Shown here one piece after another: positions 21,149 to 34,208 of a DNA stretch of 58,769 nucleotides; the first letter of the stretch is position 1, and the number at the start of each line of letters is the position of its first letter. Both the position numbers and the translations under genes were made by a program. The stretch is from Diphasiastrum complanatum (taxonomy: Eukaryota; Streptophyta; Lycopodiopsida; Lycopodiales; Lycopodiaceae): positions 2,178,348 to 2,237,116 of the forward strand of contig CM055096.1 in NCBI GenBank assembly GCA_029204225.1, written 5' to 3'. The notes below the pieces were generated by a model. It did not search any database, had not been told where the DNA came from, and worked only from the letters and a program-made list of their open reading frames with translations.

Positions 21149-23030
21149 AGTATGACGAGTCTGCATCTCTCTACTACTAAGGATCTCCTCTAGTTCATGC
21201 GGAAGTTGTCGAGAATACAATGGGAGATCTAGAACATTGATTACTACCAGATTTTTAGATTTGGTTAAGGCTTTTCGTAACTGACGTACATGAAAAACTG
21301 GAAAAACCTTACTGCTACATGGGAGTTCTAGTTCATAGGTGACCTTGCCTAGTCTCCTACTAATGGTAAAGGGACCACAATATCTAGGAGACAACTTAGA
21401 ACACACTCCTGATTTGGGGGTTTTAGAGTCAACTGGGACTCTTAAATAGACTTTCTGACCAGCAGAAAATTGTACATCCCATCCATGTGGATCTATATAA
21501 TGTTTGGCTTAGGTCATCTAAAACACTTAACATGCTCTATCATTTGGTTTAGGTCTTCTAAAAAGTTTCTAGCTACTTCAACTTTTTCATGTTTAAACCC
21601 TACAGCTGTGGGTGAGCATGGCTGAAAACCATACATCAACATGAATGGGCTGTATCCCGTAGTTGGATGTTTGGTATTGTTGTAAGCAAATTCTAAAATC
21701 GAGAGATATTCTTCCCAATTAGTCTGCTCTTTGGTGATGTATGCACGAAGCATATCCTCAACACTTGATTTACTCTTTCTGTTTGACCATCCGTCTGGTC
21801 GGTAGTACTCATGTTTAGTTTAGTATGGAGATGATAGAATACTGCCTTCCAAAAATTTCCATTAAATTTATTGTCCTGGTCGCTGACTATGCTGGAAGGG
21901 AGACCGTACAATTTAAATAGCCCATCTATAAACAACCTTGCTAACTCTAGAGCTCTAACGGTTGTTTTAGTCAAAAGCCATTTTGGTCAAACGGTCAACT
22001 GTGACCCAAATAGCGTCGTTACCCTTTCGGGTTTTAGGCAGGTTTAATATAATATCCATGGAAATATTGTGGAAAAAGTACAAAAAAGGACCAAGAGTGG
22101 ATCTTAATCTGATCCTCAAGAGGGATTGGTTGTCAGATTACTTGATCTATCAATCTACTTGAGATTAAGATCAATCTAGATCAATTCTAGACACAAAATC
22201 CTAACAAGAACAATCATTAATTGAAAGTAGGTGTACTTTCTGGTTTTCCACGTGTGAAACCCTGTCTGAGTACGGACTCCAACCTGAAAATCAAGTACAC
22301 ATTGATAGCACCTCAAAACAATCAAAACAAATGTAGACAAATGGAGAGAATCACTCAAAATTGCTTCCAAAACCAAGATTGGTGTCTCACAATGATTATG
22401 GCCAAATGTGGCTCTATATATACAATAAGTGAGAGCTCGTGGTACTGATCATCCATTTGATCCCACATGTGTGAAGGTGCTTTTTCATATGATGATTCAT
22501 CATGCAAAACTGACACTTGGACAAAACCTTCTATTTTGAGCACTTTTGGTCCATTTTCCTTCTATATGGAGATCTACTTGAAAATCTTCTAGAAGTCTAA
22601 ATTCGTCTACTTCAGCTTATTCCACACATGTGAGCTGTCCTCTACACATGGGATGTGACACCTAACCAAAGGATGTGGCTCATCCAATCAATAGATTGAT
22701 GCCATGTGTCATATCTCTAGAAAACTAGTTTTTGGCCTTTTTAGCCACTAGAACTTGAATTAAATCATATGTACAACCTATATGATTATGGTACATGACA
22801 AGTACACTATTTTCACACGTGGGAACAGACTCCACACATGTGTAATCATCATATATACAAGATTTTTGGCCTCTACCAAACTTATTTTTGCATTTTTCAC
22901 AAATATTGTCCCACTTACCAGCTGGTATATCTAAACGCTCTGCTTTATTGACCTGACATTTTTGGCAACTAAGTACATACTGTTGGATGTCCTTTTTCAT
23001 ACTAGGCCAGAAGAATTGCCTCTGAAGAAG
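21134..23030 (-). pseudogene. Chromovirus C integrase (interrupted)
   Basis: Minus-strand integrase of a Ty3/gypsy chromovirus. From right to left: zinc-finger end (MKKDIQQYVLSCQKCQ, ~22990), interruption by the solo LTR 22068-22901, then the core with ISMDIILNLPK (first D), LYGLPSSIVSDQDNKF (second D), TDGQTERVNQVL (E), LEFAYNNTKHPTTGYSPF, and a C-terminal KLSPRYCGPF domain with VFPVFHVRQLR. It ends with PHELEEILSSREMQTR, which looks like the start of a chromodomain before the frame closes at 21134. Frameshifts near 21700 and 21510 and the insertion make it inactive. Confidence 0.88.
22068..22901 (-). mobile_element. Solo LTR of copia family F with target duplication
   Basis: An 834-bp TGTG...CACA sequence flanked by AATAT on both sides (22063-22067 and 22902-22906). 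It is closely similar along its full length to the 5' LTR of copia F at 37916-38731 (shared GGAAAAAGTACAAA start, AATCAAGATTGATC-type interior, TTATTTTTGCATTTTTCACA end). A single LTR with a 5-bp duplication and no internal sequence is the product of LTR-LTR recombination. It sits inside chromovirus C integrase and is therefore younger than C. Orientation is set from copia F, which lies on the minus strand. Confidence 0.9.
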
Positions 23031-23031
23031 C

Positions 23032-24200
23032 TCATAAGTCTTTTGAATCCCTAGGTGCGCCCCACATTAGGACTGTCATGACACTCATATAGGACCTGCT
23101 GCCTATAATCTTTTGAATTGGAGACACATACTCTATCTCTATAGAGCAAGTACTCATCTCTGTCAGGACCTCAAAGTTGGCATCATACAAATAATGCCTC
23201 CAAGTCTTAAGGGCATGTACTATGGAGAAGATTTCTTTTTTATAGGCACTATATCTAGTCTGTGCTGGTTTGAGTTTTTTATTCTCGAACGCAATTGGTC
23301 GTCCATTCTGAGTTAGTACAACACCAACTACAAAGTCGCTAGCATCTATTTCAACCACAAATGATTGATTGGGGTCGACGACTTTTAAAAGTGGTGCAGT
23401 AGCTAAGGCAATTTTGAGAGCCTCAAAGCTCTCCTATTGTGCGGACTTCCATTTGAACTCCTTTTCCTTTCCCTTAAGAAGATTTGTCATAGGAACTGCT
23501 ATCTGAGCATATTCTTTGACAAATCGTCTGTAATATCCTGCCAAACCTAGAAATATCTGTAGATCTAAAATATTCTGAGGTCTCAGCCAACTGAGTATGA
23601 CTTTAACCTTATTGGGGTCCATGTTAATCTCATTTGCCGAGATAATGTGACCCAAATAGGCTACTTATTCAACGAAAAATTCACACTTAGGTTTCTTAGC
23701 ATAAAGCTTATGCTTTCTAAGCAGTCGAAACACCTTTCTGAGGTGTTTAAAATGCTCCTTCCTCGTTTTACTGTAGACCAGGATGTCATGTAAAAACATG
23801 ACTACAAACTTATCTAAGTATGGTCTGAGGACATTTTCATCAAAGTCATAAAGGTAGCTAGAGCATTTGTGAGCCCAAATGACATACGAGTTCTAAAAGC
23901 TATTTTTAGGACATTCTCCACTTTTATACGGACATGACGATATCCTGATCTAAGGTCAATTTTATTGAAAAACTTAGCCCCATCGAGTTGATCAAACAAC
24001 TCGCCTGTCCAAGGCATTGGGTACTTATTCTTAATAGTGACCTTATTGAGGGCTCTGTAATCTACGCAAAGACGCATAGACCCCTTTTTCTTTTGCACCA
24101 AAAGGACTGATGATGCCCACGATGAACTACTAGTCTGCATTTGGCCTTTCCCAAGATAGTCTGATAACTGCCTAGTTATTTCTTCATCCTCTGTCCGGTT
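23032..24200 (-). pseudogene. Chromovirus C reverse transcriptase and RNase H (broken)
   Basis: Minus strand, right to left: RT motifs [64 protein letters not shown]; then the active-site region reads FLHDILVYS at about 23785-23800 where YLDD/YMDD is expected, so one catalytic aspartate is lost. [33 protein letters not shown], then RNase H with VEIDASDFVVGVVLTQ and YSAYKKEIFSIVHALKTWRHYL follow. Stops separate blocks near 23435 and 23665. Confidence 0.88.
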
Positions 24201-24860
24201 GACTCGATATGGAAGTTTAGAAACATGTGTTGTACCTGGGTACTAGGTTTATTACATGATCTACATCTTTGCTAGGTGGTAAACCATGCGGTAAATCTTC
24301 AAAAAAGTCACCTTTAAACTTAGACAATAAAGTTTCTAATTTATTTACTTGGTATTGTAAAGAACTGGAAATAGAAACTTTTGGAATAAACTGAAGGTCA
24401 CATAAGAATACCTGATGGTCACTATCCCCGATTAGTTGACGAAGCTCTGAACTACAGACCATAGGACTGTTGGAAACATCACGCTCCCCTTGCAACTGGA
24501 TCTCTCTGCCATTACGTTGAAAGCTGAGGGTGTTTTCTTGATAATTTCTGTGGAGAGAAGGCCCTAAGCTGAAGAGCCAGTCTCTTCCAAGACCAAGGTC
24601 TGTACGATCCAGATGCATTATCTAAAAGTTAAATTCATCTTGATACCCCTGAATATCAAGATGTAAGTTGCTTACCATAGTTTCTCAAATTTTTTTGTTT
24701 ATCCTTGGCTAAAGAAACTATGTACCTGTGCTGACTAGCTATCTCTGGAAGTCCGAGTTTCTTAACTAGGTTGTAGTCGATGAAATTATGGTTGCCCCAT
24801 CATCAACCATGACTCTTACTGACTGGTTGCCAATCTTACCATGCATACGTACTAGGTCAT
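24201..24860 (-). pseudogene. Chromovirus C protease region
   Basis: Minus strand between the zinc knuckle and RT. GNQSVRVMVDDGATI at about 24800-24840 corresponds to the aspartic-protease active-site strand (normally D-S/T-G-A; here DDGA), and LGLGRDWLFSLGPSLHRNYQENTLSFQ at about 24530-24600 is the domain's C-terminal LGxDWL block. A frame break lies between them near 24620-24700. Confidence 0.7.
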
Positions 24861-25936
24861 GTGGCCCAAAACTGAAGGGTCTTGGTAGCATTGTAGAGGT
24901 TAATTGGCAGATCTTCATGAAACACTTTTATCTCAGAAGCTGCCGAGTCACTTGGGAAGTTTACGGTTTGTACAAGATGAATTTGTTTTTTATCTTTTTT
25001 AATAAATAGCTCCTTGGGACACTGCTTGACTGTGTGACCCTTGCCCCTACACACAAAGCACAAATGTTCTTGTTTGGCTTTCTTGAAATCCTCTGGTTTC
25101 GAGGGCTGTATGAGTGATGGACGTTTCCGAGGAGCTTCATTTTGAACTTTTTCTTCTTTCTTTTTTTAAAAAAAAATCTTTTTAAATTGAGACTCCTTTT
25201 GAGTAGGCTGCTCAGAAAAAAATTGTTGTTTCGCCTTCTTCCTGCCCACTAAATCATCATAGATTTGGGCATATTTGAGAGCTTGCTCTAAGGTAGTAGG
25301 CGAGTTTCTCTGGACCTCTACTTTATATTCATCTCGAAGCCCACGGACAAACCCTATGACTTTTTTATAGTCGTCCATATTTTTTTATCTTTAATATGGC
25401 CTCTCGATACTGTGAGATATTTAGTATTAAGGATTTGTCCATTATTGTTCTCTCCCAGGCTTCCCAGGCTCTATCAAGTTCATTTTTAGGTAGAAACTCT
25501 TGTAGGAAGGCCTCTTCAAAAGCCTTCCATGATTGGAGAGTCTGCCTGGTCTCCTGGAGGTTTAACCACCACTTGTAGGCCATGGATCCAAGGGAAAGAT
25601 TGGTCTCGATTGCTTGCAAATGGTCAAGGGTTTGTTTGAGAGCGTGAATGTTCTTCCATTTGTTGAGGAAGGTATGTAAAATGTCTACATTTCTATCCTT
25701 CTCTTTCCCTTACAAGTAGGAGGTTTTAAATCGTTAAAGACATTGGATGACAGACTTCCTTTCGCGGAGCTCAAAATTAAACCTTTGAGTTCAACGAACG
25801 AGTCCTCCATACGGGACTTGAAATTAGCTAAAGCTAGTTTCAACTCATCTACTTCTGTTAGCAACTGGAGATGTTGCTCCTTGGTAACCAAATCATCAAG
25901 TTTTTTAGCAAATTGCTCCTGCTCTTCCACTTCCAT
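24857..25936 (-). pseudogene. Chromovirus C gag (broken)
   Basis: Right to left: an N-terminal Glu/Lys/Leu-rich coiled coil (25936-25700), the gag domain (GSMAYKWWLNLQETR, W..FEEAFLQEFLPKNELDRAWEAWE, ISQYREAILKIKKY; 25619-25365), FVRGLRDEYKVEVQRNSP and YAQIYDDLVGRKK (25378-25166), then one canonical CX2CX4HX4C zinc knuckle CFVCRGKGHTVKQC (about 25020-25060). Frame breaks occur near 25690, 25370 and 25160. Confidence 0.85.
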
Positions 25937-26029
25937 AGGTTCTTTCCCTTTACTGAAAACTAAGACTTCTGTGATGCCTCTCTCTCCGGGGGTTGATCAG
26001 GTCCCTGAGGAGTAGTCATTTTCAGAACA

Positions 26030-26895
26030 AAAAGAGATGTACCTTAGACTTTGACTAAAAAAAAAAAAAAGATTGACTGAATTGGAAAAATGAAAGTAAA
26101 ATACTTAGCTCTGTCTCAGGACTGTATTTCCAAAGAGAAAAACAAAAAAATCTCTCAGTCTTTCCTTGGTTGTGAATTGCAAATTGGCTCCCCAATTTGC
26201 ATGCAGGATCCACTACAAGAAGGAAATTAGTTAAAGGTAGTCCGAAAGATCTAACTGCAACAAGATTTCCACTTCAATTTAAGTGAATGACCCTAATTTC
26301 CTCCCTAAAAATTAATGAAATTTTATGGATTTCAAAATTAGGAACCCTCGCTGGTAGAGTTATGGGTCTGCTGCCTCGGAAAACAAAAATTCAAGGCTTG
26401 AATTTGGAAGAAAAAAATCTGATTTTGATTGCCAAAAATCCTCACTATCTGACTAGTGGCCCTGCTATTCCAAAAAACTCAAGTTTCAAGCCAAAAACTG
26501 ATCTGAATTTCTAAATTTGTGGAAGAACCTCCTCGTTGATCATCTTGCAGACTTGGGTCTTCTAATTGGTAGAAACTCCATCCCAAAACCTACTGAACAA
26601 CAGCGATGAATCTACAACTATGTTACACCCTGTCTAGTGCTAATGATACCTTCAAACTGGCCCTCCAAATTTGCTTGGAAAGGAAGGTTTTTTTGTTGCC
26701 ACTTCAGCGATGGACCTGCACTTGTAATCCGATTCAGATTCCGCTCAGTTAGCAACAAATTGTACTAAAAAAGTAGCGATGGAGAACTGGTGCTACAACC
26801 GATGGATCTCCCTCACTATTTTTTGGATGCAAGAAGATTTTTTCCTACACTTTGATAACTTTTTCTATTGCTAAAAAACTCCCAAAAGATGGAGA
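26030..26895 (-). other. Untranslated leader of chromovirus C
   Basis: About 860 bp between gag and primer site with no recognised coding sequence; a poly-A tract lies at 26057-26071 on the plus strand. The open frame at 26287-26514 (plus) has no support. Confidence 0.55.
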
Positions 26896-26910
26896 TGGCT
26901 CTGATACCAG
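26896..26910 (-). promoter_or_regulatory. Primer-binding site of chromovirus C (tRNA-iMet type)
   Basis: On the minus strand this reads CTGGTATCAGAGCCA, the standard initiator-Met primer site TGGTATCAGAGC plus one base, directly adjoining the LTR that starts at 26911 on the plus strand. It fixes strand and one LTR border. Confidence 0.9.
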
Positions 26911-27240
26911 TGTTATAGATATAAACACCACAGTAGGGCAAACACTCTTTGATCCACGCAACATTGCCCACTCCCTATATGGAGTAAGCCCCTCCTAGCC
27001 CAGTGTGAGGACTGGTAGCATGCATACTGCCAAGTGTCGGCCATGTGTCACTGACGTGGTCGACTGCACGTCGGGACCCAACGTGAGGCCCTATCCTATT
27101 AATAGGGTCCCTAGGTTCTGTTAGGCCTGCCATGGCTATGATCCGTGTCGGGGCACACTACTCACACTGTCTTGTCCTGTTGGACGTGTACGCTCTGGAC
27201 ACACCCCTGACTATGGTATCTAACCTCCTATGTTCTCTAG
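26911..27240 (-). mobile_element. 5' LTR of chromovirus C (partial definition)
   Basis: Starts TGTTATAGATA next to the primer site and matches, at roughly 90% by eye, the sequence from 58529 to the window end (shared CACAGTAGGGCAAACACT, CCTCCTAGCCCAGTGTGAGG, CATACTGCCAAGTGTCGGCC, CGGGACCCAACGTG). The outer border is uncertain because the second copy runs off the window; similarity is verified to about 27148 and the rest is extrapolated. Confidence 0.75.
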
Positions 27241-27329
27241 GGTTTGGCACTGGTTATAGGCTCGTAATAGTAGGCCTATTGACCTTTCGAGATCAGTCGT
27301 GGGCATGACAATAATGCTCGTGCATTGTT

Positions 27330-27910
27330 GTTTTCTTATAGGATTATCCAAAAGAAAGAGCATAAAATTGCCAAGCAACTGTAGGAGTATCTTAGAATGG
27401 GGCATATGTGTCTTAGCAAGTCCCCTTGGGGAACACCAGTATTTCTAGTTAGCAAAGACTGATGAAGGCAATTGCCTCCATGTTGATTGTAATTGAACAA
27501 AATGACCATCCAAAATAGATGTCCCTTATCCATGATGGGATGATTTAACAGATCATCTTGACGGAGCTAAGTACACTTCTCCAAGACTTTAGATCACAAA
27601 ACCATCAAATAGGGATTAAGAAACTATATCCCTAAGAGTGCTTTTGAAACCAGATATGGTAAAGATGAGTTTTTGGTCATGTTGTTTGGACTAACTAATG
27701 CACCTACCACATTCTAGCAAATGATGAACAATATTCTTTGTCCTTATTTGGGAAGGTTCATGGTAGCGTATTTTAGATGACGTTATAACTTGTAGACAGC
27801 AGACTCTTGAAGAGCATCTTTGTATTGTCTTGGATATTCTGATGTAGGAATAGCTATATGTGAAATAGTCAAAATGTGAGCTCTTTCAAACAAAGCGCAC
27901 ATCATATCAG
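27330..27910 (+). pseudogene. Gypsy reverse-transcriptase remnant D
   Basis: Plus-strand frames with many stops still show the RT order: [70 protein letters not shown] and a degraded DD region. This is a chromovirus-type RT unrelated in orientation to element C. No LTR or other domains were found beside it. Confidence 0.8.
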
Positions 27911-28606
27911 ATGTATAGGTGGGGTCACCTCCACCAACATGGCAACAGCTTGGTCATGTGTTAGTTGCATGCGCTGATGCAAGCCACTAAAATGAATCAT
28001 CTTGCATTGGTAAGATATTGACATGTGCCACCAAGACTAGCTATAGCTCTAGACTAGTGCTCCGTCCCATTCAATGTGCTCGTCACCTTAGCTTAGTTCT
28101 TGCGTTCCCTTGAAGGTATGTAATATTTTTCCCCCCTTTAAAAAGTTCTTCATGTAGGGAGCATTGAAGTTCAGTCTGAGGTAACCTTCTCTTTCTCATC
28201 TATGAAAAATCTAAAGGCAATGCTACACCTTTGAAATGGTCATCGATGCAACTCATATATGTGCCCTTCATTCCAATGAGTGAATTTGAAAGTGCTTAAG
28301 TCATCTTATCTATTGCATTTTGTTTCAACTTTCATGATCTCAATCCAAGTTTAAGAATTTTCTTGAGGCTTTTTCCTCATTATGATTTATGTTTGCACAA
28401 TCTATCCTATCATTTGTGTTTTTTGTTTTGTTATCACGTAGCAAATTGAAGCTAATTTGTGAGGATTTCCTGTATTAGTGTCTTCTAGAATTGGAACCAT
28501 TTTGGTAGGGTCGCTTTTCCTCTATCATTTGTAACAATTGTTCTCTGGAGTGAATGAGAAAATAGTTAGAATCCAATACTTTCTTTTGCAATTTGCTCTA
28601 CTACAG
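27911..28606 (+). other. No exon recognised; probable intron of the DRC2-like gene
   Basis: AT-rich, with no supported reading frame. A donor-like AAG|GTATGT occurs near 28095, but the sequence before it is not convincingly coding. The stretch ends with a CTACAG acceptor at 28606. Confidence 0.45.
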
Positions 28607-29458
<852 letters not shown>

Positions 29459-31955
29459 GTCTTTGACCTGGAAGAGCTAGCTCCTTTTCCTATTATATGA
29501 CTACGTTGTTTTGGTAAGAAACTTCATGTTAGGGGAGTGTCACAGTGTGACAATTATCATAGTTATTTCTATTCTATATGTCTTCCATTCTCATACTTTG
29601 ACTCGTCTGCTATTGGAAGTGAAATTGGTCCAATAGAAGTCTTGGTTTATGAGATCATAATTTTGCTAAAGCTCATCTCTACATTGATGAATGTAGGCTT
29701 ATATTTGTGTCAATCGTCTTGTTTATACTTCCTTTTGTAGCTTCTAAACTCGAAGTTGAGATTCTCTCAATCTTATCATTTCCGTTGAGCTCAAAAATGA
29801 TTTGATGTGCCTTGAGTCAATTAAGTTTATCTGATCAATTTTAGAATCGTTAGAATGTTGCAAGGTTTGCATGATCTTTTTGTAATTAGGGGACTAGAAT
29901 GTAATTATAATCGTATTATTCATATTTTCCTCTAATTTTATCATTTCTATTGAGTTTGAGAAAATTCTTACATGCCTTTCACTTAATTTTATCTAATCAA
30001 ACAGATGACCATAATATATTGGTAAGGTCTACACAATCATTCTTAATCAGGGGATTGGAATGGAATTTTGAAAATTTTCAAACAATTTTCACAAGAAACA
30101 CATGTATACTATTAGAATCCTTACAATTCTCCAGTTTTTTTTCTCTAAGATTACTCTTACATAAATGTATCTAAATTATTCGATGGAAAGAGTTATAGAT
30201 GAGAGTCCCAAAGTTGATTTGCTCATCATCTAGGGCTCAAAGAATGTAGCCCAAAATTTACACATTGATTATATAGTTTTGATTTATGCCTGACAAAGCT
30301 ATAGAAAGACAACAAATGACAGCTAATCATGTGCAAGAGCTTGAACAGATGGCACAAGACATCCAAGTGTGCAGTACCTATCCAAAGAAATGGCATTTTT
30401 CCAAGTGTGGTGGCCCCCCTGTTGGCTATATCCAATTGGTAGAACAACTTTTGATTGTTTGAAATCTCATGTCGTCATACTTCAGTCATGAAAGAATGAG
30501 TCTACTAATTCACATGCAAATCTAGCAAGACTTCTTCAATTGTTAGCATATCATAAACTATTGTAGTATTCATGACAAGTAAACAATCAAATCCACATTC
30601 TTATGCATGAGGCAATTTTTCTTTTTTATGAAGGGAAGTGCACATGCCCTAACAAATCACTGATTGAACCATCACTAACGATTGAGTTTCATATTTGACC
30701 ACTTAAGGCAACAATTAAGCACTTGATTTTGGTCTTTCTTTTAAGAATAAATAAATGTATTGTAGTACTGATAAATTTTGAAGTCCTTTTTACATGTGTT
30801 TTGATAAACTTTCTAGTGAAAGTGTAGCTCAATTTAAGCAACTATTTCAAACTTGAACCTTATTGTTCATGTATGGCTTAAATTTGTGTTCTTGGTAACT
30901 ATCACACTCAATGATAATTTGGAGTTATCAGTTTTATGGAGCTCATAGTATTGTGAGGAAACTACTTCAACTAATGTGGTATCTACAAACTTACAATGTA
31001 CAAAAATCTTTCATGAATGTTTTCAAGGGGGGATAATCCCATTGAGATAATTACCAAGTGTACTAACTAAACAATAGACGATTTGTTAGATGTTAAATTG
31101 GCATACGACCATGCAAGGTGCGATGTGATTGACATTCTAGATGTCATGTCATTACTACAAGATTTAAGTTACAAAATGAATATAGGACTTGACTAACACA
31201 ACTATCAATTAATTATTGAGGGCTTTTAGTACTAATATGTTAATTGAAAGTGTTTAGACAAATCCAATTTATCAAAATAGAAGGAGTTGTGCCATTCAAA
31301 AGTTTTTTTTTGTTCAAGAAGGAAATTATTTGTCTCATTGCAATTTCGGACTATGGTGTTTGGACTTCAAAGATATCCAAAAGAAAGATCATTTACAACA
31401 AATTGTCATAATTGTGATGCATTACAATCAATGTATTAAAGTTAATTAATTGTTAAAACTAGCCAATTTGATTATTTGCCAAAGTGATGTGTTGCAAAAT
31501 CTTGGAAAAGAGAGTTTGTTGTTAGCAAAGCACACTCTTGACAAATATCAGTCACTTACCAAACTTTTTGGAATGCCAATCAATGAGACTCCTAGCTCAT
31601 TATCTCGAATTATGCAGAATTGGAATTGCTCAATATATTATGCCAAAGCTCTTGTTGTGTCATCTTGGTCTTGGCCATCAAACCACAAGAGTTAGCATGA
31701 ACACTTGCATTGAGCATGAAAGTTTTCCTAAACCTTGTAACATTTGCAATAAGAACTCTATTATTCTTGATCAAACATGTCTTGTTATCAAACTAAACAA
31801 GAAACCAAGTTATCCATATCCAATAGTTGGCCTGCACTTAGTAAGCTCTTAGTCATGTTATGCGCATAAAATACTTAGGCAATTTTGTCTTTTTGGCATA
31901 ACTAAGGTACATGGGATAGATCCAATTTTTTCTACCTTATAAGAGTGATCAATTG
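29459..31955. other. No gene recognised (2.5 kb)
   Basis: AT-rich sequence with short open frames (for example 31450-31852 plus and 30226-30447 minus) lacking known motifs. No LTR ends, simple repeats or splice structures stood out. Confidence 0.5.
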
Positions 31956-31959
31956 TTGT

Positions 31960-32451
31960 AATATTGAGCTTATTTGTACCAAAAAACAGAGAAAGAGAAG
32001 AAAAATAGTCCTTGTGTGGTGTCATGTGAGATGATGCACCACTATATATCTCTGAGGGTCCCCTTAAATTTTGAAGATAAAAATGAGGACATCATCAGAG
32101 AGTCTTCTCATGTTCACTATTCTTCTCTTTCTTGGCAAGATTAGCTTACCTTTTTTATGCTCCTTTTCTTTGAAATTCCAAGCCAAAATGTCCTTTCTAT
32201 TCACAATAGTAGCATCTAAACTTGGACTTGTCTTTGAATTTGTTGTCTTTATATTGATGATTGATTATGGATGAAGATGGATGATAATCACATCTTGCTT
32301 GGTTCTTCTTCCTTGTTGTAATCTTCTCTTTGAACTTGTCTTTTCCATTTGAAAAGCATGCCCTATTGTCACTACCATCATGCAAAGTCAGATAAGCAAA
32401 GTTGGCTCTCATGTTAGCTAGTTGTGATTCCTGAGCATATAAATATGTCAC
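31960..32451 (-). pseudogene. Copia gag/protease remnant E
   Basis: On the minus strand, 32451-32197 encodes a copia-type gag tail (LANMRANFAYLTLHDGSD, KFKDKSKFRCYYCE, the start of a zinc knuckle). After frame breaks, SGASSHMTPHKDYFSSL at about 32000-32050 is the protease active-site region; it matches DSGASSHMTHQKDYFSNL of copia F, but the catalytic Asp codon is replaced by Tyr. It is a relative of copia F, truncated on both sides. Confidence 0.72.
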
Positions 32452-32545
32452 CTTTGTGACTAGAAAATATATGTGATCCTATCTCAACCGACGACTTTCA
32501 GACTTATCTCAACCGACGACCGAATGTTGACTATCTTTAACTCTA

Positions 32546-32583
32546 TCAAACTCTCTCTCTCTCTCTCTCTCTCCCCCCCCCCC
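32546..32583. repeat. (CT)n followed by poly-C
   Basis: About 28 bp of CT repeat running into a C10-type tract. It lies at the outer border of the left GGTACTA-rich arm and may mark an insertion junction. Confidence 0.9.
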
Positions 32584-32599
32584 TAACAAAATCTGCTGA

Positions 32600-33560
32600 A
32601 ACCATGTCATAAATTATAATTATAATTCATGATACATTGAGAAAGACACTGGTTCAGCTCAATATAGTGTTGGTTCACTCGAAACTTTTTAAAGATTCCT
32701 TCTACATTAAAGTCATTGTCAACATCTTCAAAGTGGAGGAGTATTTTCGCTACCACTGATCTATATTCAAGAAGTCTTATCGTGTTACACAACATAAGTG
32801 ATTTCAAACCCCCTCCAAAACTTGGATGTTTATTGATATTATGGGTTTTGCTGTTTTCCTTGAAAAAATAGTACCAAAAGTACCAAAACAAGTAATATGC
32901 GACAATAACAAATTTGGTAGTCTGAACTATCTAAATTGAAAATTGATAAGTACCAATTGAAAGAAACATGATACTATAGAGTTTCAAAAAGCTTTGGTGC
33001 TTAAGGATTCTGCCAACATTTAACATTTCAGTATCTTTGTGCACATTGCAATAAAATTTTCACCAAATTTCTTCTGTTGCTGCACATAACAATTACCAAA
33101 GCACATTGCACGTCGAAGAGCTGTTTAAAAGCTTCTTATAGCAACAAAGTACCAGAGCAGTAGAAAGTACCAACAGGTAGGACCAAATTACCAAAGCATC
33201 TTATAGTACCAAAGTACAAAAACATCTAATAGTACCAAAGCAAATACAAAAGTACTAAACATGCAGAAAGTACAAGAACCTTAATTGGTAGTCTGGAGGT
33301 TCAAAATTGTTACATGATAGGTTCAAATAGTATCAATCTTTGGTACTCAAAAGTTTCAAGAACACGTAAACATTACAAAATCAGTACAAATCTTGTAAAA
33401 TTGGTAGTAACTAAAGCTTAGATTCCCCCAATTGATAAACAACACTAAAATAGTACCAAAAAGACCACAAAGGATTGTATGCGAGCTATGAACACAAATA
33501 AATATAAAGAAAAAATAACTTATTTTTTGTAGTTTTATGCATAAAATATGGTCACGAGAA
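32600..33560 (-). repeat. GGTACTA-rich repeat family, inverted copy (left)
   Basis: Dense in TAGTACCAAA (the complement of TTTGGTACTA). It matches the reverse complement of 38.8-39.8 kb over most of its length at about 85-90% by eye, including AAGACTTCTTGAATATAGAT, CTAAAGCTTAGATTCC and GACCACAA-GGATTGTATGCG. It also carries an open segment encoding NTIRLLEYRSVV, which recurs in the right copy. No transposase, gag or pol domain is present. It may be a non-autonomous element; its class is not known to me. Confidence 0.8.
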
Positions 33561-33816
33561 GTTGTTTTAAGTTGGGCCCTTTTAGATTTTTTATTTGCAA
33601 TTTGACTTAGGGCCTCTAATGTCATTTTAAAGTTTTAAGCCCCTAGACTCTTATTCCTAGGAATTACAACTTGCTATTTGTGCTCATTGGGTTGGGCTTA
33701 CACGCATAAGATGCCAGTGCCCTCCCACTTATTACCCTACTTACAATGTACTGTGGCGAGGCCCACTAGGTAAGGCTTGGCCAACAGTATTTTAAGTGGT
33801 GGGACCCACTTGTTTA
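33561..33816. other. Short non-coding junction
   Basis: Sequence between the GGTACTA arm and an integrase remnant. GGGTTGGGCTTACACGCATAAG and a GCCCACT/AGTGGTGGG pair are visible, but no element border could be assigned. Confidence 0.35.
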
Positions 33817-34110
33817 TTATTGTGCAGGAAATACCCACAACAGTTTATGGAATACTACTGACCAGAAGCAACCTGTGAGCTTAGGATCTCTATTGCTAAC
33901 AGTGTCACTCAGTAGACCGTACAACCGAAATAATCTTTCAACAAAGATTTGGGCCAAATCAGAAGCCTTTATAGTTGACTTAACTGGTATGAAAGCAACT
34001 AACTTAGTTAACTGATCCACTACAACCCAAATAGAATAATTTTTTCGTTGGGTCTTCAGAAGTCCAACTACAAAATCGATAGATATGTTTCCCATCTCTT
34101 GTCAAAGATA
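33817..34110 (-). pseudogene. Chromovirus integrase fragment
   Basis: The minus strand encodes ISIDFVVGLLKTQRKN, SIWVVVDQLTKLVAFIPVK, LAQIFVERLFRLYGL and SDTVSNRDPKLTGCFW: the first part of a gypsy integrase core with both leading aspartates (one as SNRD). It is only about 90 codons and is truncated on both sides. Confidence 0.85.
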
Positions 34111-34208
34111 TCTAACAGATGCAACAAACCACTAGCCTTATGGCGTTCAACCTTTGCTAGTTAATAGGTTGTTGGGGGTATTCCCAACAAAGTGTAAATA
34201 AAGTCTTC

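Noticed and set aside
33824-34186. Terminal inverted repeats (TGTTGTGGGTATTTCC versus TGTTGGGGGTATTCCC) bounding a 360-bp element
   Set aside because: Only about 15 of 18 positions match and the interior is an ordinary chromovirus integrase fragment with no target duplication; chance or decay is as likely.
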